DNA from: Tolypeutes matacus
Lineage: Eukaryota > Chordata > Mammalia > Cingulata > Chlamyphoridae
Length of the DNA: 64,000 nucleotides
Reading direction: 5' to 3'
Assembly: GCA_026826555.1 (NCBI GenBank)
Contig: JAKSZT010054305.1
Span: 1,004,297-1,068,296 of the forward strand
Shown here: positions 20,686 through 32,296 of the stretch, piece after piece
How the letters are laid out: each line of letters begins with the position of its first letter
Numbering within the stretch: the first letter of the stretch is position 1
Translations under genes and position numbers: made by a program
The notes under the pieces: generated by a model
The model's database searches: none
Told to the model about the DNA's origin: nothing
What the model saw: only the letters and a program-made list of their open reading frames with translations

Positions 20686-22352
20686 TACTCAGAGGGAGAA
20701 AATATTTGGAAACCACATATCTGATAAATGTTTGATTTCCATGCTATATAAAGAGATCATACAACTCAATGATAAAAGGGCAAGCAATCCAATTTAAAAA
20801 TGGGCAAAACACTTAAATAGACATTTTTCTGAAGAAGAAATACAAATGGCCAAAAAGCACATGAAAAAATGTTCAATATCACTAGCTATTAGGGAATGTA
20901 AATATCAAAACCACAATGAGATATCATCTCACACCTCATAGAATGGCCATTATTAAAAAAAAAAAAAAAGAAAACTACAAGTGCTGGAAAGGATATGGAG
21001 AAATAGGAACACTCCGTCATTTTTGGTGGGAATGTAGAATGGTGTAACCTCTGTGGAAGACAGTTGGTGATTCCTCAGGAAGCTAAATATAGAACTGCCA
21101 GATGATCCAGTAAGTCCCCTGCTAGGAATAGGAATATATCCAGAAGAACTGAAAACAGTGACACAAACAGACATTTGCACACCGATGTTCATAGCGGTGT
21201 TATTCACAGTTACTGAAAGATGGAAACAACCCAAGTGTCTATCAACTGATGAATGGATAAACAAAATGCGGTATGTATATATAATGGAATACCATGATAA
21301 GGTAAGAAGAAATGAAATTGGGACACATATGACAACATGGATGAACCTTGAGGACATTATGCTGAGTGAAATAAGCCAGACTCAAAAGGAACAAATATTG
21401 TATGTTCTCACTAAACACTAAGAATAAACACCTATGGAGTTAAAATCTAGAATATAGGTTACTAGGAGATAGGATGAAGGCTGAGAAAGGATACGGATGC
21501 TTAATGTATGTAGAATATTCAATTTGCTTGATGGTGAAAGTGTGGAAATGAATAGAATTGATGGTAACACATTATAGTGGGTATAACTAACACAGCTGCT
21601 TTATAACTGTGATTGTGCTGAAAGGAGTAGTCTAGGCACATAAATGTCAATTGAAAGAAAGCTAGAGAATAATTTAGAACTGTATAGCATAGTGAACCCA
21701 GTGGTGGATGAGGATTATAGTTAATAATACAAATACAAGAATACTCTTCTATGAACTAGAACAAATGTATGTCACTGTTACAAGGTGGTAAGAATATGGT
21801 GATGTATTGGGAAAAATATAATTAATGTAACTTATGGACTATAGTTAACAGCAATATTGTCATATTCTTGCATCAGTGTCAAAGAAAATACTGTATCAAT
21901 GCTAAGGGTAAACAAGAAGGGGTACAGGATTTTTCTTTTGGACTATGGAAAACATTAAAAAATTTATGGAGGTGATGACTGCACAACTCTGATGAAACTG
22001 AGATCCACTGAGCATGCACTTTGGATGGATTATACATGGCATGGGACTGTATAACACATGAACCATGTGGTGAATGATGGACTAAGATTAACTACAAACT
22101 GAGGGTGTTCCCTCATGAACTATAACAAATGTATAATACTAATACATGGTGTTAAATAATAGGAGGGTGTATGGAAAAATATACCAAATGTAAGCTATAG
22201 ACCATAGTTAATAATAATATTTTGATGATGTTCTTTCATAATCTATAACAAACATTTCACAATGCAAGGTGTTGGTGAAGGGGTGATGTATGGAAACTTT
22301 GCATGTTATGCATGATTTTTCTGTAACTTCTTTAATAAAAGTATATTTTTTA
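20686..22352 (+). repeat. 5'-truncated L1 inserted in L1, long 3' UTR
   Basis: The copy holds the ORF2 C-terminus (GAGAAAATATTTGGAAACC, GAACCTTGAGGACATTATGC), ending near 21420. A ~930 bp 3' UTR ends with TTTAATAAAAG. Flanks AAAAAGCAATGAT (20673) and AAAAAGTAATGAT (22414) are a probable TSD. A ~60 bp AT-rich piece lies between the L1 end and the downstream TSD and may be a 3' transduction. ORF2 has several stops. Confidence 0.75.
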
Positions 22353-22417
22353 AAAAGCATACACTCAAAGGTTAAAGTATAATAAAATTAGTGATTTTCA
22401 CTGTTTTATTAAAAAGT

Positions 22418-23045
22418 AATGATAAATCTATGTTTTTGAATATATAATATACAAAGATATGTGGTAACAAATACAAAGAAAAAGTGGGGGACAATGGGAT
22501 ATAGGAAAAGTATATATGCTATTGACGTTAAGTAGTTATCAAAACAAATATGATTGCTATTTATTTAGTATGTTAAATTTTAGCCTCATGGTAACCAACA
22601 GGAAAACAAATGAAAAATATATCCAGACAGAAAAGAGAAGACACTCAATATGGTATAACACAAAAAATAAAATAAATACAAAAGTAGGCATTAATGGAAG
22701 GATTGAGGGACAAAAAAAGGTATAAAAAAAAGGCTACATGGCAAAATAGCAGAATATAGTGCTGCATTATCAGTAGTGATTTTAAATGTAAATGGATTGA
22801 ACTCTCCAATCAAAAGGCAGAGATTGGTAGGATGTATAAAAAAGCATGGCCCAACTATATGCTGTCTCAAGAGACTCATCTTAAATTCAAAGATACAAGT
22901 AGTTTGAAAGTGAAAGGATGGCAAAAATATACCATGCAAGCTGTAACCAAAAGAGTTCAGGAGTAGCTACACAAATATCAGATAAAATAGACTTTAAGTC
23001 AAAAACAGTTACAAGAGACAAAGCTGTTGCTATAAATATTGATGG
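22418..23045 (+). repeat. L1, ORF2 start (continuation of the 16184 copy)
   Basis: The text TAAATGTAAATGGATTGAAC, TCCAATCAAAAGGCAGAG and CTGTCTCAAGAGACTCATC marks the start of the ORF2 endonuclease domain. It stops near 23045, next to a minus-strand L1 scrap. Confidence 0.75.
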
Positions 23046-23150
23046 ATAGTTTGAATTCCTGCTTTCTCCAATTCTTTTGGGTATATACCTAGGAGTGGAA
23101 TTGCCAGGTCATATGGCAATTCTATGTTTAAACACTTGAGGAACTACCTA
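23046..23150 (-). repeat. Minus-strand L1 ORF2 scrap
   Basis: GGGTATATACCTAGGAGTGG followed by GGTCATATGGCAATTC is the reverse complement of the usual ORF2 C-terminal text. It is only about 100 bp and lies between an L1 and an LTR fragment. Confidence 0.7.
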
Positions 23151-23156
23151 TTGTGG

Positions 23157-23520
23157 ATGGGACCTTTTAATTAGATTCAGTTAAGGGATCTACCTTTTGA
23201 TTAGATCACTTCAGTAGTGCATGACCCAGGGTGGGTCTTAATCCTCTTACTGAGTCCTTTATAAATGGAGGAATAAAAAGCCACCAACACAGAGAAAAGC
23301 AGCAGAGACAGAGAGAAGCCTCCAGAAGTTGATGAACTTGGGAGAGAGAAAAGTCATAAATAGGCAAACCAAAGTTGAAGGCAACGAGGCCCAGAGGAGA
23401 GGGGAGAGAAGACCAGATGTCCCCATGTGCTTAATCACCCACAGCTGCAGTTCCAGGAAAAAGTGAACCTGGAGAAGGCAGAGACCAGCAGACACTGCCA
23501 TTGTGCCTTGCTCTGGCAAG
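23157..23520 (+). repeat. MaLR-type LTR, middle part
   Basis: GGGTGGGTCTTAATCCTC followed by GAGTCCTTTATAAATGGAGG and a purine-rich stretch matches the middle of the LTR at 992-1468 read in sense. Both ends of the LTR are missing. Confidence 0.6.
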
Positions 23521-23717
23521 AACTTCTAGTACAATGTTGAATAACAGTGGTGACATTGGGCATCCTTGTCTCATTCCTGATCTTAGAGGGAAAGATTTCA
23601 GTCTTCCACCATTGTGTATATTAGTTGTGGATTTTTCATAGATGCCCTTTATCATGTTGAGGAAATTCCCTTCTATTCCTAGTTTTCTGAATATTTTTCT
23701 AATCAAGAAGGGGTGCT

Positions 23718-23814
23718 GGGGGGACAGATGTGGCTCAAATGGTTGGGCGTCCGTCTCCCATATGGAGGGACCCGGGTTCAATCCCTGGGACCTCCCAGTA
23801 AAAAATAATAATAA

Positions 23815-23861
<47 letters not shown>

Positions 23862-23863
23862 AA
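23718..23863 (+). repeat. SINE head with AATA microsatellite tail
   Basis: The unit is GGACAGATGTGGCTCAAATG with box GGGTTCAATCCCTGG. It ends after the first tRNA-like unit and runs into a long (AATA)n tail. Flanks AAGAAGGGGTGCTGGG are at 23705 and 23864. Confidence 0.88.
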
Positions 23864-23878
23864 AAGAAGGGGTGCTGG

Positions 23879-24240
23879 GGAAGCGGATGTGGCTCAAGCA
23901 ATTGCACTCCTGCCTACCACATGGGAGTCCTGGGTTCAGTTCCCGATGGCTCCTGGAGAAGATGAGCAAGACAGCAAGCTGGCATGATGGGCTGGCACAA
24001 CGGGCTGGCATGGTGAATTGATGCAATAAGATGACGCAACAAGGAGACACAAAATGGAAACACAATGAGAGACACAACAAAGCAGGAAGCAGAGGTGGCT
24101 CAAGGGATCAAGTGCCTCTCTCCCACATGGAAGTTTGGTTCCTGGTGCCTCCTAAACAGAAGACAAGCAGACAAAGAGAGCAGACAGCAAGTGCAAACAA
24201 GGGGGTGGGAAATAAATAAAATAAATCTTTGGGAAAAAAA
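23879..24240 (+). repeat. DAS-like SINE
   Basis: The head is GGAAGCGGATGTGGCTCAAG. The body has several GGCATG/GGCACA repeats, the second unit is GCAGAGGTGGCTCAAGGG, and the tail is AAATAAAATAAATC. It shares the AAGAAGGGGTGCTGG target with the preceding SINE. The downstream copy (AAGAAGTGTTACTGG, 24241) has mutated. Confidence 0.88.
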
Positions 24241-24830
24241 AAGAAGTGTTACTGGATTTTGTCAGATGCCTTTTCTGCATCAATTAAAGTGATCATGTGG
24301 TTTTTTCCCCTTCATTGTGGTAAGGTGGTGTATTACATTAATTGATTTTCTTATGTTGAACCACACTTACATACCAGGGATAAATTCCACTTGATCATGA
24401 TGTATAATTCTTTTAATATACTCTTGGATTCAGTTTGTTAGCATTTTTGTTATGTATTTTTGCATCTATATTCATAAGAGATATTGGTTTGTAGTTTTGC
24501 TTTCTTGTGGTGTCTTTATTTGGCTTTGGTATGAGGGTGATGTTGGCCACATAGAATGAGTTAAGTAGTATTCCCTCCTCGTCAATTTTTTGGAAGATTT
24601 TGAGCAGGATTGGTATTAATTCTTCTTGGAATTCACTTGTGAAGCCATCTGGTCCTGGGCTTTTCTTTGTTGGGAAGTTTTTGATTACTGTTTCAATCTC
24701 TTTACTAGGAATCGGTTTGTTGAGATCTTCTATTTCTTCTTGAGTCAATGTAGGTAATCTGTGTATTTCTAAGAATTTGTCCATTTTATCTAGATACCTT
24801 GGAATTAACCCAACAAGCAACGCATAAGAC

Positions 24831-26640
24831 CTCTACATTTCATGCAACAAAAGATTTCTGAGAGAAATTAAAGAGTTAAATAAATGGAGAAGTATACCAT
24901 CTCTGTGGATTGGAAGACTTAATATTGCTAAGATGTCAATTCTTCCTAAATTAACCTATTGATTCAATAGAATCCCAATAAAAATAGCAGGTTATTTTTC
25001 TAGAAATTGATGTCAGTTCTAAAATTTATATGGAAATATAAAGTACCTAGAATAACCAAGACAATTCTGAAGAGCAAAGCTGGAAGCCTTGCCCTACTCA
25101 ATGTTAAGACTTATTATAGTGGAGTGGATGTAGTTCAAGTGGTTGAGCGCCTGCTTCCCATGTACAAGGTCTGGGGTTCAATCCCCAGTACCTCCTAAAA
25201 AACAAAACCAACAAACAAGAAAACCAATTCTCTTTGGGGAGCAGATGTAGCTCCATGGTTGAGTGCCTGCTTCCCATGTACAAGGTTCAAACCCTGGTAC
25301 CTCCTTAAAAAAAAAAAAAAAGACATAAAATTTCAGAGATTAATAAAGTGTAGTTTTATTGCAAGGATATAAAAAGTCAATGAAATACAATAATCTAGAA
25401 ATATACTCACACATAGATGGTCGTTTCAATAAATGGTGTTGGGTCAATTTGATATCCATGGGAAGGAAAAAAACCTTGACATTTCCTCATACCATATAGA
25501 AAAATTAATTCAAAAGGGATCATAGATTTAAATGTGAACACTAAAATTATAAACTTTCTAGAAGAAAGCATAGCAGAACATCTCCCAGGACTTTCAGTAA
25601 GTAAATATTTTTTAACAAGACACAAAATATCACTAATGAGAAAAGAAGATTAATAAATTGGATTTCATTAAAATGTAGAGCTACTGTTTGGTATATGATA
25701 ACATTAAGAGTGTAAAAGAGGAAGCCACAGACTAAGAAAAAATACTTGCAATACATACATTTGATAAAGGATTCGTATCCAAAATATATAATGAATTCCT
25801 ACAAATCGATAAGAAACAGACCCACAAGCCAATGAAAAAGCAACATGGAAAAGACCTGGGCAGGCACTTTATAAAAGAGGATATCCAAATGGTCAATAAG
25901 CATGCAAAAAGGAATGTATCATCATTAGTCACCGAGTAACAATAAGATCCCACTACATCTCTACCAAAATGGCTAACATTTAAGGACTGAAAATTTCAAG
26001 TGTTGGCAAGGATGGGAAGCAACTGAGACTCTCATTCATTGCTACTGGGGGTATAAATTGGTGAAAGCACTTTGAAAAACTGTTTGGCAATATCTTCTAC
26101 AGCTAAATTTACCCTTTGACCCACAAGAATAGGTGTCCCGATTGTCAGGTGTTTATGTGCACTAAAAATATATACAAGAATGGTCATAGTGGCTTTTGTT
26201 CATAATACATAGAAATGGGAAACAATCCAAATATCCATCATAAGTAGATGAATAAATAAATTTTGTATGCATGCACTGGCGTGTTACATGGCAATAAAGA
26301 AGAATAAACTACTTATACAGGCAAAAATGTGGACGGATCTCTCCAACAAGATGATTACTGAAGAAGCTAGACACAGAAGAGTGCGTAGTGAATGATTCCA
26401 TTTATATGTAGTTAAAAATCAGGAAAAAAAAAACAATCTATATGAGACAGATTTAAATATTAGTTACCTTTGGGGAGTTATCAATTTTTAGGAGGCACAA
26501 TGGAGCCTGTTAGGTACTAGAAGTGTTTCATAGCTCAATGTGGGTTTCGTGTTCACACATGCATGAGTTCATCAAGATGTTCACTTAAATTTTGCGCCCA
26601 TTACTATAAGTTACAATCTTGATTAAAAAGCATAAAAGGT
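24831..26640 (+). repeat. L1 ORF2 C-terminal half and 3' UTR
   Basis: Plus-strand ORF2 text is present: GACTTAATATTGCTAAGATG, AATCCCAATAAAAATAGC, AAGCTGGAAGCCTTGCCC, and later TTTGATAAAGGATTCGTATC and GTATAAATTGGTGAAAGCAC. It is old, with no long frames, and is split by a SINE at 25121. A plus-strand copy directly abuts the minus-strand RT fragment, a likely rearrangement junction near 24830. Confidence 0.8.
25121..25325 (+). repeat. Dimeric tRNA-like SINE
   Basis: Two units with TTCCCATGTACAAGG are joined by an AAAAACAAAACCAAC linker and end in poly(A). The second unit has a small deletion before its B box. Confidence 0.85.
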
Positions 26641-26984
26641 AGAAGAGGAGTGATAACATCTCATACAGCTGTTCTGACCATTAAACTAAATAAGATGTGC
26701 TTTGATAAGAGCAAAATGTGATGTTGCCACTGTGGCCCCTTAACACAGCAAAAGTGGAGATATAGGAGATTTCCTAATTCATCCCAGCTAAACCCAAATA
26801 TCAGAAAAGGCATCCTGATTCTAGAAGTTATTCAAAGGATAGTCAGAAATCAATGGATTAGAAAATTTACATAGGTAAAATAGACTAGAAAGAAGAACAG
26901 GCAAATTTACAGATTGATAAAGAAAATTTCCTAAACCTAGGACTTAGCTACATGTATAAAAATAATTGAGACCCTTTGAGGCAA
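26641..26984. other. Unclassified stretch, no gene seen
   Basis: AT-rich DNA without a recognisable repeat, RNA or conserved frame. Confidence 0.4.
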
Positions 26985-27225
26985 CTATTCACTCCTTTAA
27001 CCAATAAGTATTTTTTCAACACTATATGTGTCAGGCATTGCTCTAGGGCAGGATTTTTCAACCTCAGCAGTATTGACATTTGGGACCAGGCAAGCAATTC
27101 TTTGTTACACTGGGGTAGGAGAGTCTGTACATTGTAAGATGGTTAGCAGCATCCTTGACCTCTAGGTGTCAGTAGCACCCCTGCCTCTAATCATGACAAT
27201 CAAATGTTTCCTGGGGAAGCAAAAT
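26985..27225. repeat. L2-like scrap plus hAT/MER-like element
   Basis: 26985-27048 reads like the reverse strand of an L2 or MIR 3' end (AAGTATTTTTTCAACACTA, GTCAGGCATTGCTCTAGG). From 27049, TTTTTCAACCTCAGCAGTAT, AAGATGGTTAGCAGCATCC and AGTAGCACCCCTGCC follow the order of a common short placental DNA transposon (MER-type). I leave the family name open. Confidence 0.5.
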
Positions 27226-27235
27226 TACCCCAAGT

Positions 27236-28410
27236 TGATAAGGGTTTAACATCCATGAACTATAAAGAGATGTTACAACTCAACAATAAAAAAGACAAAT
27301 GACCCAATGAAAAAATGGGCAAAAGACTTGAATAGACATTTGTCCAAAGAAAAAATACAAATGGCGAAAAAACACATGAAGAGATTAGGGAAATGCAAAT
27401 CAAAGCTACAGTGATACATCATTTCACACCTATTAGAATGGCCACTATTAAAAAGACAGAGAGGAGCAAGTGTAGCTCAGTCAGGGGTCGAGCACCTGCT
27501 TCCCATGCACAAGGTCCCGGGTTCGATCCCCAGTACCACCTTAAAAAAAGAGAGAGAGAACTACAAGTATTGGAGGGGATGTGGAGAGATAGGAACACTT
27601 CTTCACTGTTGTTGAGAATGTAGAATGGTACAGCCACAGTGGATAACTGTTGGCAGTTCCTAAGGAAGTTGAATATAGCTTTGCCATGTGACCTGGCAAT
27701 ACCACTGCTGGGTATATACCCAGAAGAACTGAGAGCAGTGACACGAACAGACATCTGCACACCGATTTTCACAGCAGTATTATTCACAATTGCCAAAAGA
27801 TGGAAACAACCCAGGTGTTCATCAACTGATGAATGGATAAACAAACTGTGGTGTAAATACACAGTGGAATATTATGCAGCTGTAAGAAGTGAAGTCGTGA
27901 AGCATATGGCAATGTGGATAAACCTGGAGGACATTATGTTGAGTGAAGAAAGCCAGACACAAAAGGACAAATACTGTATGATTGCACTGTTATGAACTAA
28001 ATATATTTTGTAAACTCATGAAGTTAGGTCACCAGAAAATAGAATGAGGTTAGAGAATGGAAAGTTAATCTGTGCAGAATTGGTAAAAAGGCTATTCATA
28101 AATCTTTGGAAATGAATAGAAATGGTGAAAGTACATCATGGTGTTTGTAACTACCAGTGGTAATATACGAGTATGACAATGATTGAAAGGGAAAGTCTGA
28201 GGTCATGTATATTACTAGAAGAAAAGCTAAAAATGTTAACATCAGACTGGATAGCATAGGGAAACCTCATGTGAAATATTAATACTGGTAACTTTGCATA
28301 TTAAAGATTGCTTTTCTTTGAAACTGAACAAATGTATGTTAATGTTACAAGATGTTAATATCAGGCAAAAATACAACCAAAGCAAAATATGGACAGTAGT
28401 GTATAATACT
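27236..28410 (+). repeat. L1 ORF2 C-terminus and 3' UTR
   Basis: The C-terminal ORF2 stretch is open from about 27639 to 27995 (118 codons) with [21 protein letters not shown] and EDIMLSE-like motifs, the usual ORF2p end. The 3' UTR follows. It is split by a monomer SINE at 27465. The relatively clean C-terminus points to a moderately young copy. Confidence 0.85.
27465..27545 (+). repeat. tRNA-like monomer SINE, close to tRNA form
   Basis: The unit GGAGCAAGTGTAGCTCAGTC ... CGAGCACCTGCTTCCCATG ... CCCGGGTTCGATCCCCAGTA has well-kept A and B boxes, nearly those of a tRNA gene. An A-rich tail and the AAAAAGACAGAGA/AAAAAAGAGAGAGA flanks show it is a retroposed SINE, not a tRNA gene. Confidence 0.8.
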
Positions 28411-28790
28411 ATACACTTTCACTAAGTAAAAAAAGGAAATATACTAAGTGAAAGAAACTAGAGAAAAGTCATTGTATATTGTTTGACTCCATTTATACAA
28501 AATATAAATACAAATAAATTACAAAGACGGAAACAGAATAGCAGCTATGTACAGCAGGGGAAGCATAGAGAGATTGAGAGGTGATTATTAAGGTTTAGAA
28601 CATTTTTGTCTGTTTTTTGTTTATTATTATTATTATTATTATTATTGGAATACTGAAAATGCTTTAATAATGATTGAAGTGATGAATACACAAACGTGAT
28701 TATATCATATACCATTGATTGTGCACTTTGGATGGACTGTATGTTTTATTAATATGTATCCATAAAATTGATTTAAAAAATAAAAAAATT
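28411..28790 (+). repeat. L1 3' end
   Basis: GCAGCTATGTACAGCAGGGG, AATAATGATTGAAGTGATG, ACCATTGATTGTGCACTTTG and CCATAAAATTGATTTAAAAA mark an L1MA/L1MB-like 3' terminus. The same type occurs at 59775-59990. A (TTA)n tract is at 28622. Confidence 0.75.
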
Positions 28791-30129
28791 AAGATTAGAG
28801 AAGTCATCATGGACAGAAGAGGTCCTGGACAACCTGCTAGAGGAAGTGGTAATGACAAGTACAGGGGGAAGACTGGCCAAGAAGAGTAGGAGGGCATCCT
28901 GAGCAGGGTGCAGTGTGGTCAGTACTGGAGGAGATGACCTCTGGGGGCCTCTGTTTTCTTGGAAAAAAGAGATTGTCAACTGGTGGAGGCCTTGACTACA
29001 GAACAGGCCTTGAAGAGATGGCAAAGGTTTGGGGACTGGGGGGATGCATGGGCCAGAAACAAAGATTCCCAGGACCCTGAGGGCCCAGATGAGAAAGGGG
29101 CCAAGAATCTGTAGCCAGTCTTTGCTGTTGGATCTTCTTCTGCAGCTCTCCAACAGTCCAGAGTGGGAAGGAGGAAGATGGGTAGAAGGAGCCAGGGATG
29201 GAAGAGGGTGGAAACAGGAAAGAGTTATGGGGAAAGGCAAATGGGCAGGAAATTATGCATTAGGTGTTTGACTGATAGAAAAAGAAATATCAGTATGAAA
29301 AGATAATACTCACATGTTCATGAGGGAAGAGAGAGAACCCAACGAGTGCTGTAGAGTTCAGAGGGGAAAGAACACAGCAGACTCCAGTGGTCAGAGAAGG
29401 CCCCTCTGGGAAGCACTGCCGTTGCTGCTGCTCGCAGCTTCTGGGCCTTTTCCAGTGACAGGCGGTTAAGAGAGGATGGGGTGAGACAGCCACTCTGCAG
29501 GTGGGGGGCAAGAACAGGAGATTACTCCCCACTGCCTCTTCAGGAAGAAGTTGGCAACAAATGTGGAGGAGGCTCAAGGAGATAATTTGACCCATCCTTG
29601 TGTCCAGCCTGACCCTGGGCCCCAGTGCAGGAGCTGCAGTCTGCAAAGCTGTGCAGTGTCCACAAGCATTTCCTGAACCTGCTGGGTCTGAGGGAAGAGG
29701 CCTGAGAGCCTGAGAGAGGGGGAAGGGGGGAGTCTCGGAGCAAGTATAACTTCCACCGGCCAAAAGGAAGTTGAGGTTTTCTCAGCTCAGGCTTGTGATA
29801 CCAGACTGGGGGTGAAGATAACAGAGGGGAGGGCCTGAGTGAACAGAACTCCGAGAGACCCCAAGAGGGCTAGGGCATGGTCAGGCCTTGTCAAGTCATA
29901 CTCAAAAAGTAGGGCAAGCATCCTTCAGGGCCCACAACCCCACTTCATCTCCTCTCTTCCTCTCAACTTAGCCCCACCCTTGGGGGGCTTCATATTGACC
30001 ATATTGACTTCTCTCTTCAGGTGATGCAACCCCCTTACCTCCATCATAGCTTACCTAGCTCACAACCCATTCCCTCAGGGCCTCTCTCCCTCTTTGTATC
30101 AGTTAACCAAATAGACACATTTATGTGTA
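28791..30129. other. Single-copy-looking block, no gene recognised
   Basis: GC is higher than the flanks and no repeat is recognised. A 157-codon open frame exists on the minus strand (29763-29290), but its composition is rich in Pro, Ser, Leu and Cys with no domain I know, and it lacks supporting splice context. I treat it as chance. An Ets-like AAAAGGAAGT site is at 29762. Confidence 0.4.
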
Positions 30130-30570
30130 TTTATGATACTATCATAAATATTATACTATCTTTCTCCAAGATCACAAGTTCACATGCCTTTCATGCTTCC
30201 CATTCACACCCAGTATTTTCCATACTTGGTTTAGGCTATTCCCTCAACTTAATGCCCTTCTACCTTATCCCTACCTCCTGCACTCTTATTTTCCCTTCAA
30301 AACCAACTAGTTCCCCACTGTTCCTACCTAGAAGGAATCTCCATCTTCTCCATTTACTAACTCTAAATGTATCTCACCTATCAGTGACATTTAAGTTTTT
30401 CTATCTCTTCTTATCATTGTTACTGTCAGTGCCTATTTCCCCTAACAGTCAAAGATTCTTGAGGGCAGAGTCAACATCTGTTTCATCTTTTTTCTCCCAC
30501 AAAATTTCACATAATTCTTGGAACTGTAAGAGCGTAATGTGTTCATTTGATCAATTAATTATTAATTAAA
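30130..30570 (+). repeat. L2-like fragment
   Basis: The text TTTAGGCTATTCCCTCAAC, AAAGATTCTTGAGGGCAGAG and CAACATCTGTTTCATC resembles a diverged L2 3' region. The end is lost. Confidence 0.35.
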
Positions 30571-30744
30571 TTCAAGATCGCATCTCTTTTAGCCCCAAAG
30601 AATGACTCTAGTGGTAGAAACCTCATGCAGAATATCCGGGAAGCCACAGACACGTGGTTCCCTTGGCTTTGGCTCCTCACCTTACAGACCCCACACCTAT
30701 GTGCTTTCATTTCCCATTTCGCATTTCCTCAGAATAAAAAGCAC

Positions 30745-31317
30745 ATAGCCCTGAGGCAACATGGAACTCTCACGCACTGCTTAGTTAAACCCTTTGGAAA
30801 ACAGTTTGGCAAAAGCTGCTAGAGGTGAATATATATATGCCCCCATCATCAAGCAATTTTACCTCTCAAAATATATCCAACAAACATGCATGAACAATAA
30901 GCATATACAAAAGGCTAATAGCAGCATTATTATAAGAGAAAAAAAAAATATATATATATATATATACTGAAAACAACTCAAAGATCCATCAAGAATAGAA
31001 TGGATGAATAAACTATGGTCTGGTCTAGTCCTACCTTGAAATACTATTCAGCCATAAAATGATCAGCTACAAGTTATAACAGATAAATCTTACAAGATGT
31101 TTAGCAAAGATGTTGAAGCTAGACACATTAGTACATACAAGCAAAGTAACCTATGATGTTAGAAGTCAGGATAATGGACATATTTGGGAAAAACAGAGGG
31201 AGCAATGAATGGGAGAGAACATGTAGTAGATACAAAGGTGTGTTTACTTAGTGATAATTCATTGAGATGTACATTTATAATTCTATGCACTCTTTTGTAC
31301 ACGTTACACTTCAATTA
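30745..31317 (+). repeat. Old L1 ORF2 C-terminus and 3' end
   Basis: CATGGAACTCTCACGCACTG, AACAGTTTGGCAAAAGCTGC, CTATTCAGCCATAAAATG and the terminus ACGTTACACTTCAATTAAAA. It is an old L1M 3' part, interrupted by a TA microsatellite near 30948. The next SINEs sit at its A-rich end. Confidence 0.75.
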
Positions 31318-31331
31318 AAAAGGTTTGCTTA

Positions 31332-31791
31332 GGGGGCAGATGTGGCTCAAGTGGTTGGGCATCCATATGCCATATGGAGGCACCCAGGTTCGATCCCCGG
31401 GACCTCCTGGAAAAATAAAATTAGGTGTGAAGGCGAGCCACCGGCCCGCGCACACACACGTGGCAAGCCAGGCCCCACCGAGCCACGCAGCAAGATGATG
31501 ACACAGCAAGGGAGAGACAGAGGAGAGAGCCAAAACGAGACGTGCCAGAAACCAGGAACTGAGGTGCCTGAGAGGCAGCAGAGTGCCTCTCTCCCACATC
31601 AGAGGTCCCTAGGACCAAATCCTGGTGAAGACTGGAAGAGAAGGATGAGAAGAGAGGGCAGGAAACAGACACAGAGGATCACCCAGCGAATGGACACAGA
31701 CAGCAAGTGGGGGAGGGGAATAATTTTTTGTTTTAAAGTGGTGGGGAGGGAAATAATTTTTTTTTAAGTAAAGAAAATAAATCTTTAAAAA
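31332..31791 (+). repeat. DAS-like SINE, long type
   Basis: The head is GGGGCAGATGTGGCTCAAGT with box GGTTCGATCCCCGGG. A GCACACACACGTGGCAAG linker, a second unit (GAGGTGCCTGAGAGG ... GACCAAATCCTGG) and an AAATAAATCTTT tail follow. The flank AAAAAGGTTTGCTTA (31317) recurs after the next SINE. Confidence 0.88.
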
Positions 31792-31804
31792 AAATAAAGG
31801 TTTC

Positions 31805-32266
31805 GGGGGCAGATGTGGCTCAAATGGTTGGGCATCCATCTGCCATATGGAGGGACCTGGGTTCGATCCCCGGGACCTCCCGGTAAAATAAAAAATATAT
31901 ATATAGAAGGTGCATGGGCTGCCAGGCTCTGTGTTCTGGTGAGCCGCTAGGCCCCGGGAGCCATGCAGCAAGATGATGACATAACAGGAGAGAGACGCAG
32001 GGGAAAAGTCAAGACGAGATACTCTGAAAGCTCCGAAAGCTCCGAAAACCAGGAACTGAGGTGGCACAGGTGGCAGAACACCTCTCTCCTACATCGGAGG
32101 TCTCCAGGATCGAATCCTGGTGAAGACTGGAGGAGGAGGATGAGAAGAGATGGCAGGAAACAGACACAGAGAATTGCCCAGCAAATGGACACAAAACAGC
32201 AAATAGGGAAGGGGGGGTTTAAAATGGATAAAGTAAATAAATAAATCTTTTTAAAAAAATAAAATA
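31805..32266 (+). repeat. DAS-like SINE, long type
   Basis: It is a close relative of the SINE at 17779, with the same TATATATA linker, GGGAGCCATGCAGCAAGATG and second unit (GAGGTGGCACAGGTGG ... GATCGAATCCTGG). It lies between AAAGGTTTC (31796) and AAAGGTTTGCTTA (32271) copies of the target. Confidence 0.9.
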
Positions 32267-32296
32267 AAATAAAGGTTTGCTTAAAAAGTCAAAGGG

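Larger units (their letters stand above)
23521..24830 (-). repeat. L1 ORF2 reverse transcriptase region
   Basis: On the minus strand the segment 24820-24413 stays open for about 135 codons. It contains [19 protein letters not shown] and the ISLMNID region of the L1 RT domain, and 23700-23520 holds the [17 protein letters not shown] part that follows. Two SINEs (23718 and 23879) split the element. L1 RT performs target-primed reverse transcription. The long open stretch suggests a younger copy, but the FADD catalytic box is not visible in the remaining text, and the copy is truncated at both ends. Confidence 0.88.

Noticed and set aside
27465..27545. Possible functional tRNA gene
   Set aside because: The boxes are good, but the unit has an A-rich tail and TSD-like flanks and matches the first unit of the dimeric SINEs.
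29290..29763. 157-codon minus-strand frame in a GC-richer block
   Set aside because: No recognisable domain, biased composition and overlapping frames in other phases. There is no splice or homology support.
31609..32067. 150-codon minus-strand frames in the 31.6-32.2 kb region
   Set aside because: They are antisense translations of two long SINEs; similar proteins appear antisense to the SINEs at 17779 and 4800.
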